From Dipetalonema caudispina (taxonomy: Eukaryota > Nematoda > Chromadorea > Rhabditida > Onchocercidae), in assembly GCA_013365325.1 (NCBI GenBank), contig JABVXV010000002.1:372001-436000 (forward strand): 64,000 nt of DNA, read 5' to 3'. The position numbers and the translations under genes are program-made. Positions 1 through 13,795 of this stretch are shown piece after piece (the stretch's first letter is position 1; every line of letters begins with the position of its first letter). Under the pieces are notes generated by a model. The model was not told the origin of the DNA. It was given only the letters and a program-made list of their open reading frames with translations, and searched no databases.

Positions 1-1408
1 AGTGCCACATTTTGATGGAATATGGAGGGAAAGTACTTCAATTAGCGCTTACCATTGGGTAGTGTGCTTTCTCCATATCCTATCAGTCAAATCTGTCTTT
101 TATTTTCGAATGTACCTCTACAAGTGGTGCTAGCTATCTCGATTTATTTCGGTTGAAAAGGTTTTTCCATCTTTTTTTAAACATTTTTTTATCTATTTTT
201 CTATTGTTTGAATTTCTTGCAGTTCTCCATGGAAAGAATCTCAAGCATCCTTTATCTTTTTTATCACTATTTAACTATATAGTTGATGGATATTAGTATA
301 ATTTGAAGTGGCAAGGGTCACTTCATCTACCTATCTTCTACTCTCTGAAGCGATGCAAGGAGTTTTTCATAACGATGCTAAGGCAGTTAGAAACATAGCA
401 TTAAACTTTTAACAGTTCGAGTTCAAGCATACAGAATATGTAAATGTTGATGTAAGTTAAATTTTGAAATTTTTTTGAAAATTGATTCGATTCTCTTTTG
501 ATCTTAAAAAATCTTTCACTAACATAGTCACTTCTTTCGTTGAACTCAATTAAGGAACTTATGATCTTGTAAATTCGATTACTTCCACTCGTGATGCTCC
601 ATCATGTCTATTTTTTAGCGATCTAAGACCAGTGATCATGTTCTTTGATTTATCAAATAATTAATAGCAACAAAAAAAAATTCACAAATTGCTTGTTTCA
701 ATTCAGTTATCGTCAATGATGAGAATCAGGATGGTAGTATTGCTTTCTAGTCAGGATGGTAGCAACATCTGAAAGAAGATCATACAATATAAAAACCATC
801 TCTAAATGTTGAACTAATGAGTTTCTCATGGTAACTCATCCGATCCTTCATGTTTTTAGTAACGAGCTAAAATTTCAACAAATGCACTGTCATCGAACTT
901 GCTTTAATATTTTGTTGAGAAATTACTGGATTGTAAATCAACTCAAAATTCGGAGAAGTGCTTGAAATTATGAAAAAAAGTTTGCCAAAAAACTTTATTT
1001 TCAGTCTTTCTCTAATAACTTTCTGTTGTTGGAAGCACTACATTTGAATCTTTTCCATTCTTTATTGAATATTTTCTGTTTTTGTATGTGGTGTCGGATT
1101 TCGTTTTTCATTTATCTTTCATAACTGTATGCAGAACTTTTTATTTTTGTAATCCAGTTAATTTGCGCCCATGTAAGAATATTTATCCGTGAGGCTTTGC
1201 AAACTCTTCCGTATACTAGGTTCAAATATCTGATAAGTAACTGGTTCTTCTCATTAATTTTTTTTTGCGTGATATAAAGAACATGTATTTATGTGCTCAA
1301 TTCCAGGTCGTTAATCCTTAAAAGTCTAATGTCCTACAAAGTTGCGTATTTGTAAAATATATCTGTTTCAGAAGATATTCATAAGAAAAAGAAGAATGAT
1401 ATTTCAGG
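1..1408. other. 5' intergenic region upstream of NIPA gene
   Basis: AT-rich sequence without a supported coding exon on either strand. It presumably holds the promoter of the NIPA gene. The only clear signal is the acceptor ATTTCAG ending at 1407, one base before the ATG at 1409. This could be a spliced-leader trans-splice site or the end of a 5' UTR intron. Confidence 0.5.
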
Positions 1409-4400
1409 ATGAATTTTTCTGTGGAAAGTGAAATTGATAATAACGCGACTGACAGTTCAGGTGGTTCTTACTCCTTAGTATCTAGTTATCCATTGGTCGA
1501 TTTTTACATTGGTCTCGGGTTGGCCATTTCATCGTCCTTATTTATTGGTAGTTCATTTATTATCAAGAAAAAAGCACTTATCAAGCTTGCGCAAGTTGAT
1601 TGTACCCAACGTGCCTCCGAAGGTGGTTTCGGTTATCTACGTGAATGGTTATGGTGGTTCGGCGTATTGACCAGTAAGTTTTTTCCATTTAAACAAAAAC
1701 AACTAAGATAATATGGTGCTATACATATGTTTGATAGCTGCCTTGCAAATGAGATGAAGATATGGAGTGTTAAGCAGAAATGAATTAAAATGTAAATAGC
1801 TTTGTGTGTTTGTTAAGCATAATGAAAGATATATTTTTGTGTCTGTTGTATTCGTGGAGATTAATCACTTCGGACTGCCTAACTAACTGATCAGTGACAT
1901 TTCCACACTTTAAAGTTTCAGTTTTATAGAAAGCTGTTTATTGGTATTATTTATTCAAAATACTCTTTGCAGTGGGTACTGGTGAGGCGTGTAATTTTGC
2001 AGCATATGCTTTTGCACCCGCAAGTCTGGTAACACCACTTGGTGCGCTGAGTGTCATTGTGACGTAAGTGTGCATTCATTTCCCAAAATAATTTTTTTCT
2101 TTTTTTTAAATGAATATCAAGATATCAAAACTGCTCTATCGTATGGCATGGCTACACACAACACTGGAAGGAATCAGTTTGCGATGGAACTGCCTTATGC
2201 TGCCACTGTTTAACTAATTAAACTATCACTAGCCAGTTAATCAGCAGATTTGGCGCTAATATATCTCTAAGATGAGCGTGTACTACAGAATCATTACGAT
2301 GCAGACTGGGAAGGGCGGAATATAATTAAACCATAGTGAGGTATGTCGCCCCGGAAGTTTCAAACCGAGAATACATTATTGAATGATGGTCGAATTACTG
2401 GTAGCCGAAATAGTGAACAAAATGAATGGATTGGGTTGAAAGCTAGTGCATCAGCGGCTTTCAGGACTTGTTTGTTATGGTTATGTCCGATTTAATTTTT
2501 GTCATAACTGTTAGAGATGCTGCATTGAATATTTGAGCATTTAAAAATAAATTTTGGCCGCGAAAAGCATTTAAGATTGTGGAAGGGTTGAGATTTCATA
2601 TAGGTAGAAAAAGATTTCTATTAATTTTAATGTTGTTGGAAGAATAACCGTTACTGATTCATCTGGTAATTAGACTCATTTTTATAAAGTAATATAACTA
2701 TTTCAGAGCAGTATTGTCATCGAAATTGCTTAAAGAACGTTTAAATTTGCTGGGTAAAATCGGTTGTGCGGTATGTCTTCTTGGTTCAACAGTAATCGTC
2801 TTACACTCACCGAAGGAAGAAGAGGTTTCTAATATGGCTGATTTGGCTCTCAAAATGAGAGATGCGGGTATTTTTAATTTGTGGATTTCTATTTTAAAAA
2901 AATTTATGTAACGAGTGCCAAAAGAGTTGTTCAGCCGTGGATAAATTTTCTGAAAGTGTGAAGCACTTTTATTAATAATCGTTCTGCAAGAGCACATGAC
3001 TTGTTTTGGCACACGTATATCATTTACTAGTTCTAAAGTTAATGTTCATTGTCCTTCTATTTTCTTTTAGTACAAAAAAAGGATTTTTAAGTGCTTTGGA
3101 ACGTAAATCATAGCGTATTAAAATGTGAAGTGAGACTCAGTACCTCAAACGAATCCTTTTTCCATTAAATGCCAGTCGATCTTTGTGTTGGATGACCGTC
3201 GATAAAAAATGTAAAGTGGTGTTTTCTTAGGTTCTTCTTCACATTTTGCAAGAAATTCATTGTTCCATTTTAACCCTGGTACCGCTTGCTCAATTTGTTT
3301 AGCAAACTGCTACTTTACTGTTTTCCTTCGTCACTTTATTTATTATATTCATTGATCAAAGTTGATTTTATTTATCCGAATTTAATTTCAATTAATAATG
3401 GATGTGTGATCTATACCTTCTTATATCCAATTTCTAAAAATTATTGCTTGATGAAAAGCATATAAAGGGTGTGTTTTTTTTCAAATATAAAGTGAATCTT
3501 TCAGATTGCATTTTTCAGGTTTCATTTTCTATGTGGCAGCAGTGATTTTGGTATCACTAGTAATGATTATTTATGTGGCACCGCGTTTCGGTCGTTCTAA
3601 TATTTTGGTGTATATATTTATTTGCTCTGTTATTGGTTCACTCTCTGTGTTATCTGTTAAAGGACTTGGTTTAGCCATTAAAGAAACAATTGGTGGAAAG
3701 CAACAATTCACGAATTTTCTTACGTGGTTTTGGCTTGTTGCTGTAATCCTTTGTATTTCTGTACAACTGGTTAGTTTTTCCTTTTTATAAATTAGTAGAA
3801 TCAATATGCAGAGAGATCGTGAGACTTCGATCAAAAGGATATTGCTAGTAGATTCATTTGCATAGAAGTATTGTAATTCGCATTTTATTTGATCTCTCAT
3901 GAAGTCCAGTTTTTGAAAGTCTTTCCATACATAGGGATGAGAATTCAAGGGGATTTATGTCCGAGATTCCATGGAAAGAAAGTTTTGATTAGATCATCAT
4001 CAAGATAAATAATAGCTGTAGCGGACGGTTGAAGCAGTGTCCTCTGATCTTTTAAATTTAGCATTTGTTTGAACAGTAGTTTGAAGGCCTGGGCAAAAGG
4101 TGAATCAGAAGAATTTAAAAAAGTTTAAAGAAAAAGTGTGATCTGTGGAGCTGAGTACTTTTAAGATTTTTAAGTCCATAGAAGATGGCTAAAAAACTGT
4201 ATGCTGAGCGTGAGAAATTAAAAGCAAATTTAGTAAAAATTGTCATCATTTTTTGACTGTTTTGAGATATATTTGAATAAATCTCTGGATATATACAATA
4301 CATCGATGGTAACGCCCATATATTACGTATTCTTCACAACATTTGTAATACTGGCTTCATCGATTTTATACAAGGAATGGTCTCGCTTGGGTGCAAGCGA

Positions 4401-4749
4401 TGTTTTAGGCAATATTGTCGGTTTCCTAATCACAATCATTGGCATTTTCCAGGTAAAGTTGCAAAGATGTGACTCGTTTTTCCAAGTTCGACTCAAATTT
4501 TAATTGTCACCAGGAAGTTCGTATATGAAAATCTAAAACATTTTTGTAAATGAAGGAATTTCTTAAGATGAAAAACAATTTTTGCAGATGCAGTTATTCC
4601 GTGATGTGAATATAACGCTGCGACATTTGCGAATGCTTATCCATAAGCCTTCGACAAATACAAATTCATTTGAAACAATGAATAGTGCTACATCATTGGT
4701 CGATGACTTACCTGACGGCACGGCGAATCCTCAACAAATTTACACTTAG
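1409..4749 (+). CDS. NIPA-family magnesium transporter
   Basis: Six exons join in frame: 1409-1673, 1973-2063, 2707-2867, 3519-3769, 4267-4452 and 4588-4749, giving 371 residues. The family (NIPA1-4, DUF803) are multi-pass membrane proteins that move Mg2+ at the plasma membrane and endosomes. Family signatures seen: the first membrane helix [40 protein letters not shown] across exon 2; the junction [29 protein letters not shown]; and [20 protein letters not shown] in exon 5. About nine hydrophobic segments can be counted, the family norm. The C-terminal tail (last 50 or so residues) is polar and not conserved. The acceptor at 1406-1407 lies one base before the ATG, so the leader is either donated by trans-splicing or spliced. 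All junction phases agree. Orthology to one particular NIPA paralogue cannot be decided by eye. Confidence 0.93.
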
Positions 4750-7700
4750 TACGGCGAGAAATTTTGTTTTGTAGCATAATTTTTGTGTAGCATTAGCATA
4801 AACTAGAAGAGTGTAGTTGTGATGAGAAATCATAGGTTTCCAAATAGATGTTTTTCAATATTACTTGTCACGAAATCACAAACTATTCCGAAGAATTTCC
4901 TTCACATGTTCTTTAGTGATTATCGTCTAAGGCAGCGCAGAATTCTTGTGGCGTTCTTGATCTTGGTTACCAAAGTTGTTTAGAAATCAGTAGAAGATCT
5001 GTTGTAGGTTGTAAGCTTATTTTTACCTATTACCGCTGAGCAGTTGAAATTACAAATGTTGCCAAATTCGGCCTGTTTTCAGCTCTGTAATAGAAAGACA
5101 TTATTAAAAATTTTTCACTTTTTAGAAAATTTGAATTTCTGTACGTTAGCCTACGTTACCAAAATTTTCAATTTTTAAATGGGGATGTAAGACTTAAAAA
5201 GTCCCTTTAGGTGCTTTATGTTGAAAAGAATAGGTTTTATGAAGAAAGTGTAGGAATGGAGGAGCAAATCATTTCTGCAGTTTTTGATAGTAATCAGTAA
5301 AAATAATAGTATTCAATAACAAATGGAGATTATAGAAATCTTGTATTGTCACGTTTAAAATCGAGTAGCATATTTCATCGAGATAGGAGAATCTTATTTT
5401 AATTGTATTCTGCCCCAGTTCATTTATATCATATAGCATGACGATTCGGTACACGATCCTGCTTTTACAGAAAAGGCTTTTTTTAAAAAAATTCTTGACT
5501 GTGGGTTTTCTGCATTGATGAATTTTTTTTTTTTATCAAAGCTGCATTTCATTCACTCAGTGCAGATGTGCGACTTCTAGACCTTTCTCCTCCAAAATGA
5601 TCATTTTTTCCAATTATTGAAATTCCAAGTTCCTTAGGCAATTCCTAGGCAGGAAATCATCAAAAATAAAAAAGGGAATTCCTTTTTGTAATATACTGAA
5701 CAAGTTTTTAGAAAAATGTGATTGTTTTTTATTAAATACTACTAAACTAATATATTTTATAACAAGTGATATTTCTTCGCAACGTTTATATAAAGAATGC
5801 AAATGTACATCTCGGGTTAGTGATCATGTTCGTCTGTTCAACCTGTCCTCAGGCATTCACTCAGTGCGAATTATTTTATGGAATAGGTTAAATAATGCAG
5901 GCAGTATATTTTGATTAATCAATGAACTTGAATGTTTTAGATTCTTAAAACGAATATTTTGATTTCTTAAAGTTTAAAATCATTTTACATTTTATGATAA
6001 GAATTGAAAATTTAATACTGGAAGCTTTCAATTTTGCGAGGTCAGTATCTCTCTTCATTGAATTCTCATTTAAAAATGTTGCAAAGTGTGTTGTGAACTA
6101 TAAATGTTGTTGAACTTACAGGTATTTTTCTGCTTAAAAAAGTCTTGCAAATGTATTAATTTCTTTCTGATATTGTGATCCAATTTAATTATTTATTTGT
6201 GTGAATGGAGAATGTTCATTTGAAACTCCATTTCATGTTAAAACACAGTGAACATCATTTTGCACAAAACTATAATTTACCTGTTGAACAGTATGTGGGA
6301 ATATTGATACGTTCATATTGTAATTACTGGTAAAATGTTTTCACAGAAAATTGATGGATTTTATCTGCATGGCATATTATCACGCATTTTGGTTCATTTT
6401 TCGATTTTTTTCCCAATTCATACCTGTAGTGAGGTAGCGTTAGGTATAATATAATCACTATGTCCATGAAAGATTACGTCGTTACCGTTGTCTTGAGAAT
6501 AATTGTTATTCTGAAGAATACTTTCGCAATCTTTATTCATCGTATACCCAAATCAACTTTATATGCTTACAAAATAAAGTTGGAGCGTTAGAAATTCGAT
6601 GGATGATGATTTAAACATGATGAGATTAGTTATCGGTAGAAGTTTCAGTTTCCTTTTGTAAGACCTTAGTTGTTTGGATTTAGAGCTGTGCATCTTCTGC
6701 TGTTGGCACATCTGTCCGTATCCTGGCTACGAGCAAAAACTGTCCACTGATCGTTGTTCTAATCCACCCGGTAATCGGTGGAACTCGAATTAACAATAGT
6801 AAAGCAAGTCAAAGACAAATAGTCTGAAGAGGTTGTATCAGACGAGGTTACAGGGTTCAACGACTGCAAAACAACAGACAATAGCTACCGGCGTGTTACC
6901 TTTCGATCGAGCTATTATTCTTTTCCATTACATTTTTTGTTTAAAATCGAGATTCGTACCAATGTTTGTCATAGCTTATAAAAATCAATGAACAGAGGTT
7001 TATGCCTTTATGCATTGACCGAAAGAACAAACCTATCATCACATCCTCTGACAATCTCTGATTTTGCGGTAACGAGACGTATAGCAATAAACAAATTTCA
7101 TTTTCCTATTTAATTAACATTAAAGTTAAGATGGTGTCACCCGTCATATCATGACAATCAACCGTTATTAACGAGCACGTGTATTTTCTTATTGGGAAGG
7201 AATTGTCAAATAGAGGGAAACTTCACAGAAAGAAAGAGGAGCCTTCTCAATAATTTACAAAAATCTTCCGTGCTTTCGTCGGTATTGTTTTCATTGAAAT
7301 CAACATGAACATCACGTGATCTGACATTTTCACGGCATGAATCTTAGATCATTTTGTTCAGTTCATTGCATCTTTGATAGTTCAAAGAGCAACTGTAAGG
7401 AAACTAATGCTTTGGTAAAATTATATCAAGGCCTGTATTGATATGATCAGTATCATTACAAACAGTTTGATGATCTTTTTTTCAATTGTTAATTTGGGCA
7501 GTTTTAATAAATGGTTCTGAAATACAATTACTTGTCAAAATTTGTTTAAAAGAAGTGATTTTTCTAAATTATTACAGAATGATGGAATCTTTGAGATGAT
7601 CATATGCTGTACAGTTAATTCAGCAACAAATTAACTCAGAGGAAATTATTATCCTTTTGGCTTATACGAATAATTGAAGAGAGAATTGACCTATAATTTT

Positions 7701-8847
7701 TACAGGACGCATTCCCGGTGATCTCTTCCTGTTTCTTTTCCCTTTGAATTATTTCCCTCTCCTCAATTCTCTGCCTTTATCAGAGTGAAGTATAGTAAAC
7801 GATTCCTTAGGCCACTAGGCTCCCCTAACTACTATTCATTGATCGTTTCCTGCTTGGGAACTTTTTCAGAATATATCCACACTTTTTAACCATTTACCTA
7901 TCGAATATTCAGTGTGAATTTGATTATATGGTTAGTTTCAATATTTTATAGCATTCAAAACGATTGTTTACATTTTACATTTTTCAAATGGAATCTTTGA
8001 ACTGAAATAATTTAACAGTTGCTTAAGAAGAATTATGAATTGGAATTGGAAAGACAATTTGAAACAGAAAAGAAAGAGTAGACACGAAGATGAAAGAAAG
8101 GAAGGATGTCCAAATTTAAAGGGCGGCATTTGTAAAGACAATGACAATCGCCTCATGCATTCATTTAATTATCAATGTCGACTTGACCAGTTCATCTTCT
8201 ACTTCCTCCCTAAATTTCTTTCTTTTATTTTAATCACAATTGGAAGGTCTCTTTTATCATCCACTAAAATAGAATGATTATATGGTGTATTTGTGTATTT
8301 TATGTTTTTTGAACATTTGTACAACTATCTATCAATTTTTGTATCAGTTAATTTTGTTTTTAAGCTTTTGAAGAGAGCCTTTTATTACTTTATAATTGAG
8401 CTATGTATGTATTTAATAGTGGTAACAAAATTTCATTTCAAAAAAAGTGATGATTTACGTTGCGTAACGTGTAAACGAGGATAGGTTGAATTTATTATCG
8501 CTTAATTTCCTATCATCGCAAAAAGGAGTAAAGCTGATTTTGTGATATGATTTTGGGTGGTAGCAAAGAATGCACAATAAAAATCTACAACTTCAGAGGA
8601 AGAATGTGTTGGGAGAGGAAAGAGTAAATTGAATTAAAATTACAGTACACCCAAATTCGCAACACATTTAACCGACGTTTTTCTATTTAACCACGTAAAA
8701 GCAATTAATTTCCAGCTGAACTTTAATAATGACATCTTTATTTAGACTGAATACAACCGCTAAAAGCATTTTCCCATACAATGTCATCTATCAAAGATAG
8801 AATCTATCGACATATTGCATCATTTACCATTATTAATCTAATTCTAT

Positions 8848-8865
8848 ATTATTATTATTATTATT
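8848..8865. repeat. (ATT)n microsatellite
   Basis: Six tandem ATT triplets in the gene-poor stretch. They make a run of tyrosine codons in an overlapping frame that is not taken to be a gene. Confidence 0.8.
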
Positions 8866-10740
8866 GTAACAGTTCCTCTATGAACAGAAGGAAACAATTT
8901 CATAAAGCTTTGAAATGCATATGCCATGACAAATTGAAGAGTGAAATGGAATTTAAATTATTCTTTTTACTTATTTATTTATATGTTTGATTACTATACT
9001 GACTGGCCAAATCAAAAGTTAAACGATTCTGCTACAAAAGCACAACGGCTTAAAGCACATCACATTTCTTGTTGCTTGGTAGTCTTTTAAATCCCTAGAA
9101 TAAATTTCAAATTCAGTATAATGAAGCCAAATGAGCCTATCAGACATCTATTATAGAAGAATCATTCCAGAGCACATCTTTCATACTTCGTTTTTAAACT
9201 CACTGGTAGTTCTTCACTTCACTTTTCCCTCAAGATAAGAACACTATCAGTTCCCAAACACAGCTGTTAATCTTTGAAATTGAAAGAGAAGATGAATGAA
9301 GATGGAGTCAGACTACTATACTCTTTCATATCTTCCTTCTGGGATGGTACTTACCTGAATGTTTTACCCATTGATACGGACAGACAAAAAAAGATTCAGT
9401 GTTACAACATTTTTGCTGATGTGCTAAATGAGACTTACATTTCGAATGATATTATATTATAAGGAATACATTTTCTGAATGAGGGACATAGAGGACAAGT
9501 ACTTAGTAAAAAAAAACTCTACTGATTTCCCTTCCTAATTTGCTCCATCTTCTTTTTTCCTTTTAAATTGCCAAATTTAAACCAGCAACGTTGTTTTTAT
9601 ATCAGAATGCCATGTATCACATTTTATTTAAAGGTCAAAGTGATTAAGGATATCGAATGACATGTACCATACTAACAGTCTATTCTTTATAACTTGAGTT
9701 AGCAGTACTGCTACACAATCAATGCATGTTCATTCTATTCCGGAAAATTAAACTTATCATCCTTTTTCTCAATAGGACCACGAAAATCCTTCAAGTATTC
9801 TTGTGAAAGTCCATCTTTACCCTGGACAGATCACTTTCAAACCATGTTCTAGATTTCATCTTCATTTTAGGTTTTTATTTTGCTTTAAAATCTTTCGTCA
9901 TAAGGTGCATTTATAGCCTAGATGAAGTTTATCCGAAACTTTCAATCTGTCAGTCTTTGTCGCTCTGTTTTCGTTTTCCTTTTCATATGATCTGGTAATA
10001 TTTTTACTTGCGACCAGTGCGATGTTGTTTACTTCCTGATCCACACTAACTTTGCTCTGTTACTATGGAAGCAATAACGCTATCATTTTCGGACATAAGT
10101 CAATTTTGTTCCCGAAACCCATACTCTTTCCCAAACAGTAATTCGAATTTGCAACCCTCAAATTTAGGTACATCTGAATATTTAGAAGTTGGACAATCTT
10201 TCAGCACGGTTTTCTTGCTTTGTTTAAATAAATCTCGGTTTGTCCAAATTCACCTTAACTCCTACCATTTCACCGCAACAAGATCAAATGTTCAGGTTGA
10301 ATTTCATGAAAACTCGTCTATAATGGCTACATATTAATGCCCTATCTAATTACCTATATTTGAATGCAATTTTTTTCAATTTTCTCAAGAACGTTCAGCA
10401 GCATGTTCTCATTTCTATCATATTTTAAAAATGTAACAAAACCTCACAATTCAATACCTTACTACTTTATTACTCCGAAAAAAGAAAAAAATGTTTCCTT
10501 TTTTACTAGAACTGCAGCGGATTCGCATTAGACCAATATGTTAAAATTCATAAGTTAATTATTCCTTCCAGGTTCTCCAGTGTTAAGCTAGTTATTTGGG
10601 CTAGTACCTACAACAGATGCTTTGGCTCATTTCACTACAACCTTACGGCCACTCACTGACAGACCCATTAGCCAATATTACTCTACCGAACATCCGAATT
10701 GAGCGAACTTTGTTAAAATTAAAGCTCGAACCGATACAAG

Positions 10741-10860
10741 AGTGGGTGGGGTTATGGAGGGTGGCTTGTGATGATCAGCTGAGGAGCTGTTGTTTGGTTG
10801 ATGGCATTCGTGCTTTGGGTTGGCGAAGGGAGGTTGAAGGGTTAGGGGTCAGCTGAGGAT
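10741..10860 (+). other. G-rich island with repeated TCAGCTGAGGA
   Basis: A 120-base patch clearly richer in G than its surroundings, with several GGG runs on the plus strand (GTGGGTGGGGTTATGGAGGG from about 10742). The 11-mer TCAGCTGAGGA occurs twice, at 10775-10785 and 10849-10859. It lies about 200 bases before the REEP start codon, so it may be promoter or enhancer sequence. An 79-codon frame runs through it but has no supporting splice or homology signal. Confidence 0.4.
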
Positions 10861-11067
10861 GCTCAACATTCTGGACATTTTGTTTGTAATTCATTCACAT
10901 CACACTGTACTGTTACTCCCCTCCCCTCTTAGTCTTACAGAACTTCAAGTTTTACCTATTAACTATCTTATAGAATTCAACTTTAGTCCAAGTTCATTAG
11001 TTTTTTTGACGTTTGCTTATAGGAAGATGTAATTTACATAGCGATTAATTTCAGGGAAAGAGTTAGA

Positions 11068-13795
11068 ATGGTTTCTGTGTTTCTGTCACGAATTGTTGTG
11101 CTCACAGCCGGCACCTTATACCCTGCATATCGAAGCTATAAAGCTGTTAGAACAAAGGTTTTTTCTATTAATTACCTTATAGATCGCAACTTTATTCCAA
11201 GTTTGTTTAGATTCTATCCTATCCAAGTTTATTTCAAACAGAAGAGCCTACGGCTAGGGCCAGGATGAAGTTATCGAAGTATTACTTATCGAGATTATCG
11301 CACTATTGTGTAGTACATCTGCTGACCATGGCCTAGTTATGTGCCGGAATGACCCATCAGTAGGCCTTCTTGAAGGAGCTTATTGAACATTGCATTGGAG
11401 CATTTCTTTCTTCACTCACTGATAGTTCTGACCAGTCAGTGTCGACCGATTAACCATGATTTTGTCTCGTGTTCCGGGGAATATTGACCGGCACACTCGA
11501 CACGATCTAGTTATTGCTATTTCTATGATCCAGTGAGGTGTGTAGGTTTGGGTAGGAAGCTATCAGTCGTAACGACCATGTCTCATGATATTATGTTCTT
11601 TTCAAATTTAACTGGTGTTGTGGTATAAATTTTTATTCGTAGTGGCTTTTACAGAACAGAACGGAGAACCATTATCAAAAAAGTAGAGAACTTTTGCGAG
11701 TTAAATAACTCTCAATTAAATGAATTTCTAGAGCTTCTTTCATCTTTTGGCTTTCATTAAAATAAAGTCAAACAGTTACTGATATGCTGTTGTGGCATAC
11801 CAATTTTTCCAGTCACTAATTTCCCATTTAAAACGCGTTAACGTTATTTCTTGAAAAACTTTTAGGATGTAAGAGAGTATGTGAAATGGATGATGTATTG
11901 GATTGTTTTCGCTTTCTTCTGTTTCATAGAAACAATTGCCGATATCGTTGTCTCATTTTGGTTGCCATTTTATTATGAATTGAAAATTGTTTTCGTTTTA
12001 TGGTTACTGAGTCCATGGACTAAAGGCGCTTCGATCTTATATAGGAAGGTCAGTTTCCTGTGCAGAAATCCCACCTTAATTTGTATATTACAAAAAAAAT
12101 CGAAATAATATCCAGTCCTTCAAAAGTGATATTTTGCGTTTCGCTAGTTGTTTTTTGATAGACAGTATTATAAAGTTATTGGGTTTACATTATTCTAAGG
12201 TTACTGCGATGCATTTCACACTCTAACTACTTCAACTTATATTTATTGTCTCGAAGTTTTTTTCCTCTGTCATCAGTGTTTAATGAAATACTAAACTAGG
12301 ATGAGCAAATACTAAAAAGTGGCATTAATGTAAATCAAGTAAATGTGTTTACTAAATATGTTGCCAAATGTTCCATCTTTTCAATATCTTTGTTATAGTG
12401 GGTACATCCGACACTAACGAAACACGAAAGGGATATTGATCTGCTACTCGAACATGCCAAGTCAGAAAGTTATAATCAGGTTAGTTCTGTTATAGTTAAT
12501 TAGTGAATTGCTGGTGAGTTATCCTAGTATTCTTGCTGCAATATGGTCAGGAGTGGTAATAATTGATTTTCCCGCTTATAATGCTTAAAATAAGAGTTCC
12601 AGTGCTGAAAGTTATAAAATTTTTATCCTCTAGTTTTACAAGTATAACAAAACCACGATTTTTGAGATTCATAGTGGAAATTCTCCTGTCACTACAACAA
12701 AAAAGAACTTGTGTAAGGTTACCTGGGCCAAGAAATTCTGACATTTTTTCAAATTTTATCTTAAAAAGTGTGTTTACAAATGCTATCTTTCGTTACACTA
12801 GATGACTATCTCTAAGTTATTCTTTAAGACTATGGGGCGAAGTATTTTTGATTTTTATGATTTTTAGAATTTCGAATATTCAGATAATCGTTTTAAGGTA
12901 ATGCGATTAGGTAGCAGAGGAATATTGTGTGCTCGTGAAATTATTGCAACAGCCGCATTGCGAGGACAAGCACAACTTGTACAACAGCTGCAGCGCTCAT
13001 ATAGTACCAGTGATATTAATAACAGGTACAGGTGGTTGAATGACGGTTTGAAAAGTCATGATTCATCACTAAGTGTATAATTATATGCAATGTCTTTGAT
13101 ATACTAACAAAGTATTTCATTCCCATCACTAATTAAGTTCAAATTCAAGGGAATCGTCGTCAAAAATGACCCGTGTAACGGAAATCCAGGAAGAAGATGA
13201 TGAACACGAACCGGATGGCAGTGATACTGTAGATGTTTTGGAAGAAGAAATGACTTCTGTGAGTCTGGTTTTCCAAAGATTGTTAAGCATGGTTATCGGA
13301 ACTTTTTTAATTACAAATTTAAAACTAAAATAGTCAGCAGAGATAGAACGTAAGACTGCTTTTTAAGTAATTTATCGGCTTCAATTTCTTTTTTGTAAAA
13401 CGTAGGAGGATTTTCATATGTTTATTTTACTTTTCATAATATTTTCCTGTGTCATAATGGTGCTTTTTTTCATTTCGTTGCTGGCGATATTACCAAAAGA
13501 TTAATGCAAACTAAAACGGATTATTTAAAGGCAAGATTCTAATGTCCAAATCCTAATCACTGCATGGATAAATGTATATAGCTGTTACGTTTACTTTGAG
13601 CTATTTTATAGGTAACAAACACCCTCTCATATCTGTGTCGCATGGTATATCGAATTTGTTTGCTTATAGATTGGGGGACGGGAGGATCGAACCGAAGCAT
13701 TGGGTATGCGTCGTAGTTCGAGACGTCGAAGATCGCCCGCATCAGAAACAATTTACAATACATTGCCGCGTCGGACAACACGTCAACATAAATAA
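11068..13795 (+). CDS. REEP1-4-like ER membrane-shaping protein (TB2/DP1/HVA22)
   Basis: Six exons join in phase: 11068-11157, 11866-12048, 12399-12479, 12868-13025, 13150-13258 and 13670-13795, giving 248 residues. The first 115 or so residues are the TB2/DP1/HVA22 domain: [11 protein letters not shown], then [36 protein letters not shown] and [14 protein letters not shown]. Proteins of this class insert hairpins into the ER membrane, and REEP1-4 members also bind microtubules through the C-terminal part. The start [17 protein letters not shown] matches the REEP1-4 pattern rather than REEP5/6, which carry an extra N-terminal segment. The C-terminal half is acidic ([15 protein letters not shown]) and then Arg/Ser-rich ([11 protein letters not shown]), ending TRQHK. 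An acceptor TTTCAG ends at 11054, 13 bases before the ATG, consistent with trans-splicing. The last exon overlaps longer open frames on both strands that are shadows. Confidence 0.92.

Larger units (their letters stand above)
4750..11067. other. 6.3 kb region with no supported gene
   Basis: Contains the 3' UTR of the NIPA gene and presumably the promoter of the REEP gene. Reading frames here are short (under 91 codons) and biased to Phe, Ile, Lys and Asn. None has the acceptor, donor and phase pattern of the real genes. Notable contents are an ATT microsatellite near 8848-8865 and a G-rich island at 10741-10860. I saw no tRNA or other RNA gene, but an unstructured or hairpin ncRNA could be missed by eye. 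Confidence 0.5.

Noticed and set aside
3571..3948. 125-codon open frame on the minus strand
   Set aside because: It lies antisense to NIPA exon 4, whose plus-strand product and splice phases are clear. A shadow frame.
8035..8990. Several 60-80-codon plus-strand frames
   Set aside because: Composition is AT-driven (runs of Tyr, Phe, Lys), one runs through an ATT microsatellite, and none has coherent splice signals.
9292..9462. 56-codon ATG frame (MNEDGVRLLYSFISSFW)
   Set aside because: Some protein-like character, but no acceptor, no recognised homology and no neighbouring exons. Kept out of the gene list.
10617..10856. 79-codon frame across the G-rich island
   Set aside because: Openness is explained by the local G-rich composition. 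No start context or homology.
13670..13700. GGATCGAACC resembling a tRNA T-arm
   Set aside because: No matching acceptor stem or anticodon arm, and the bases are coding sequence of the REEP last exon.
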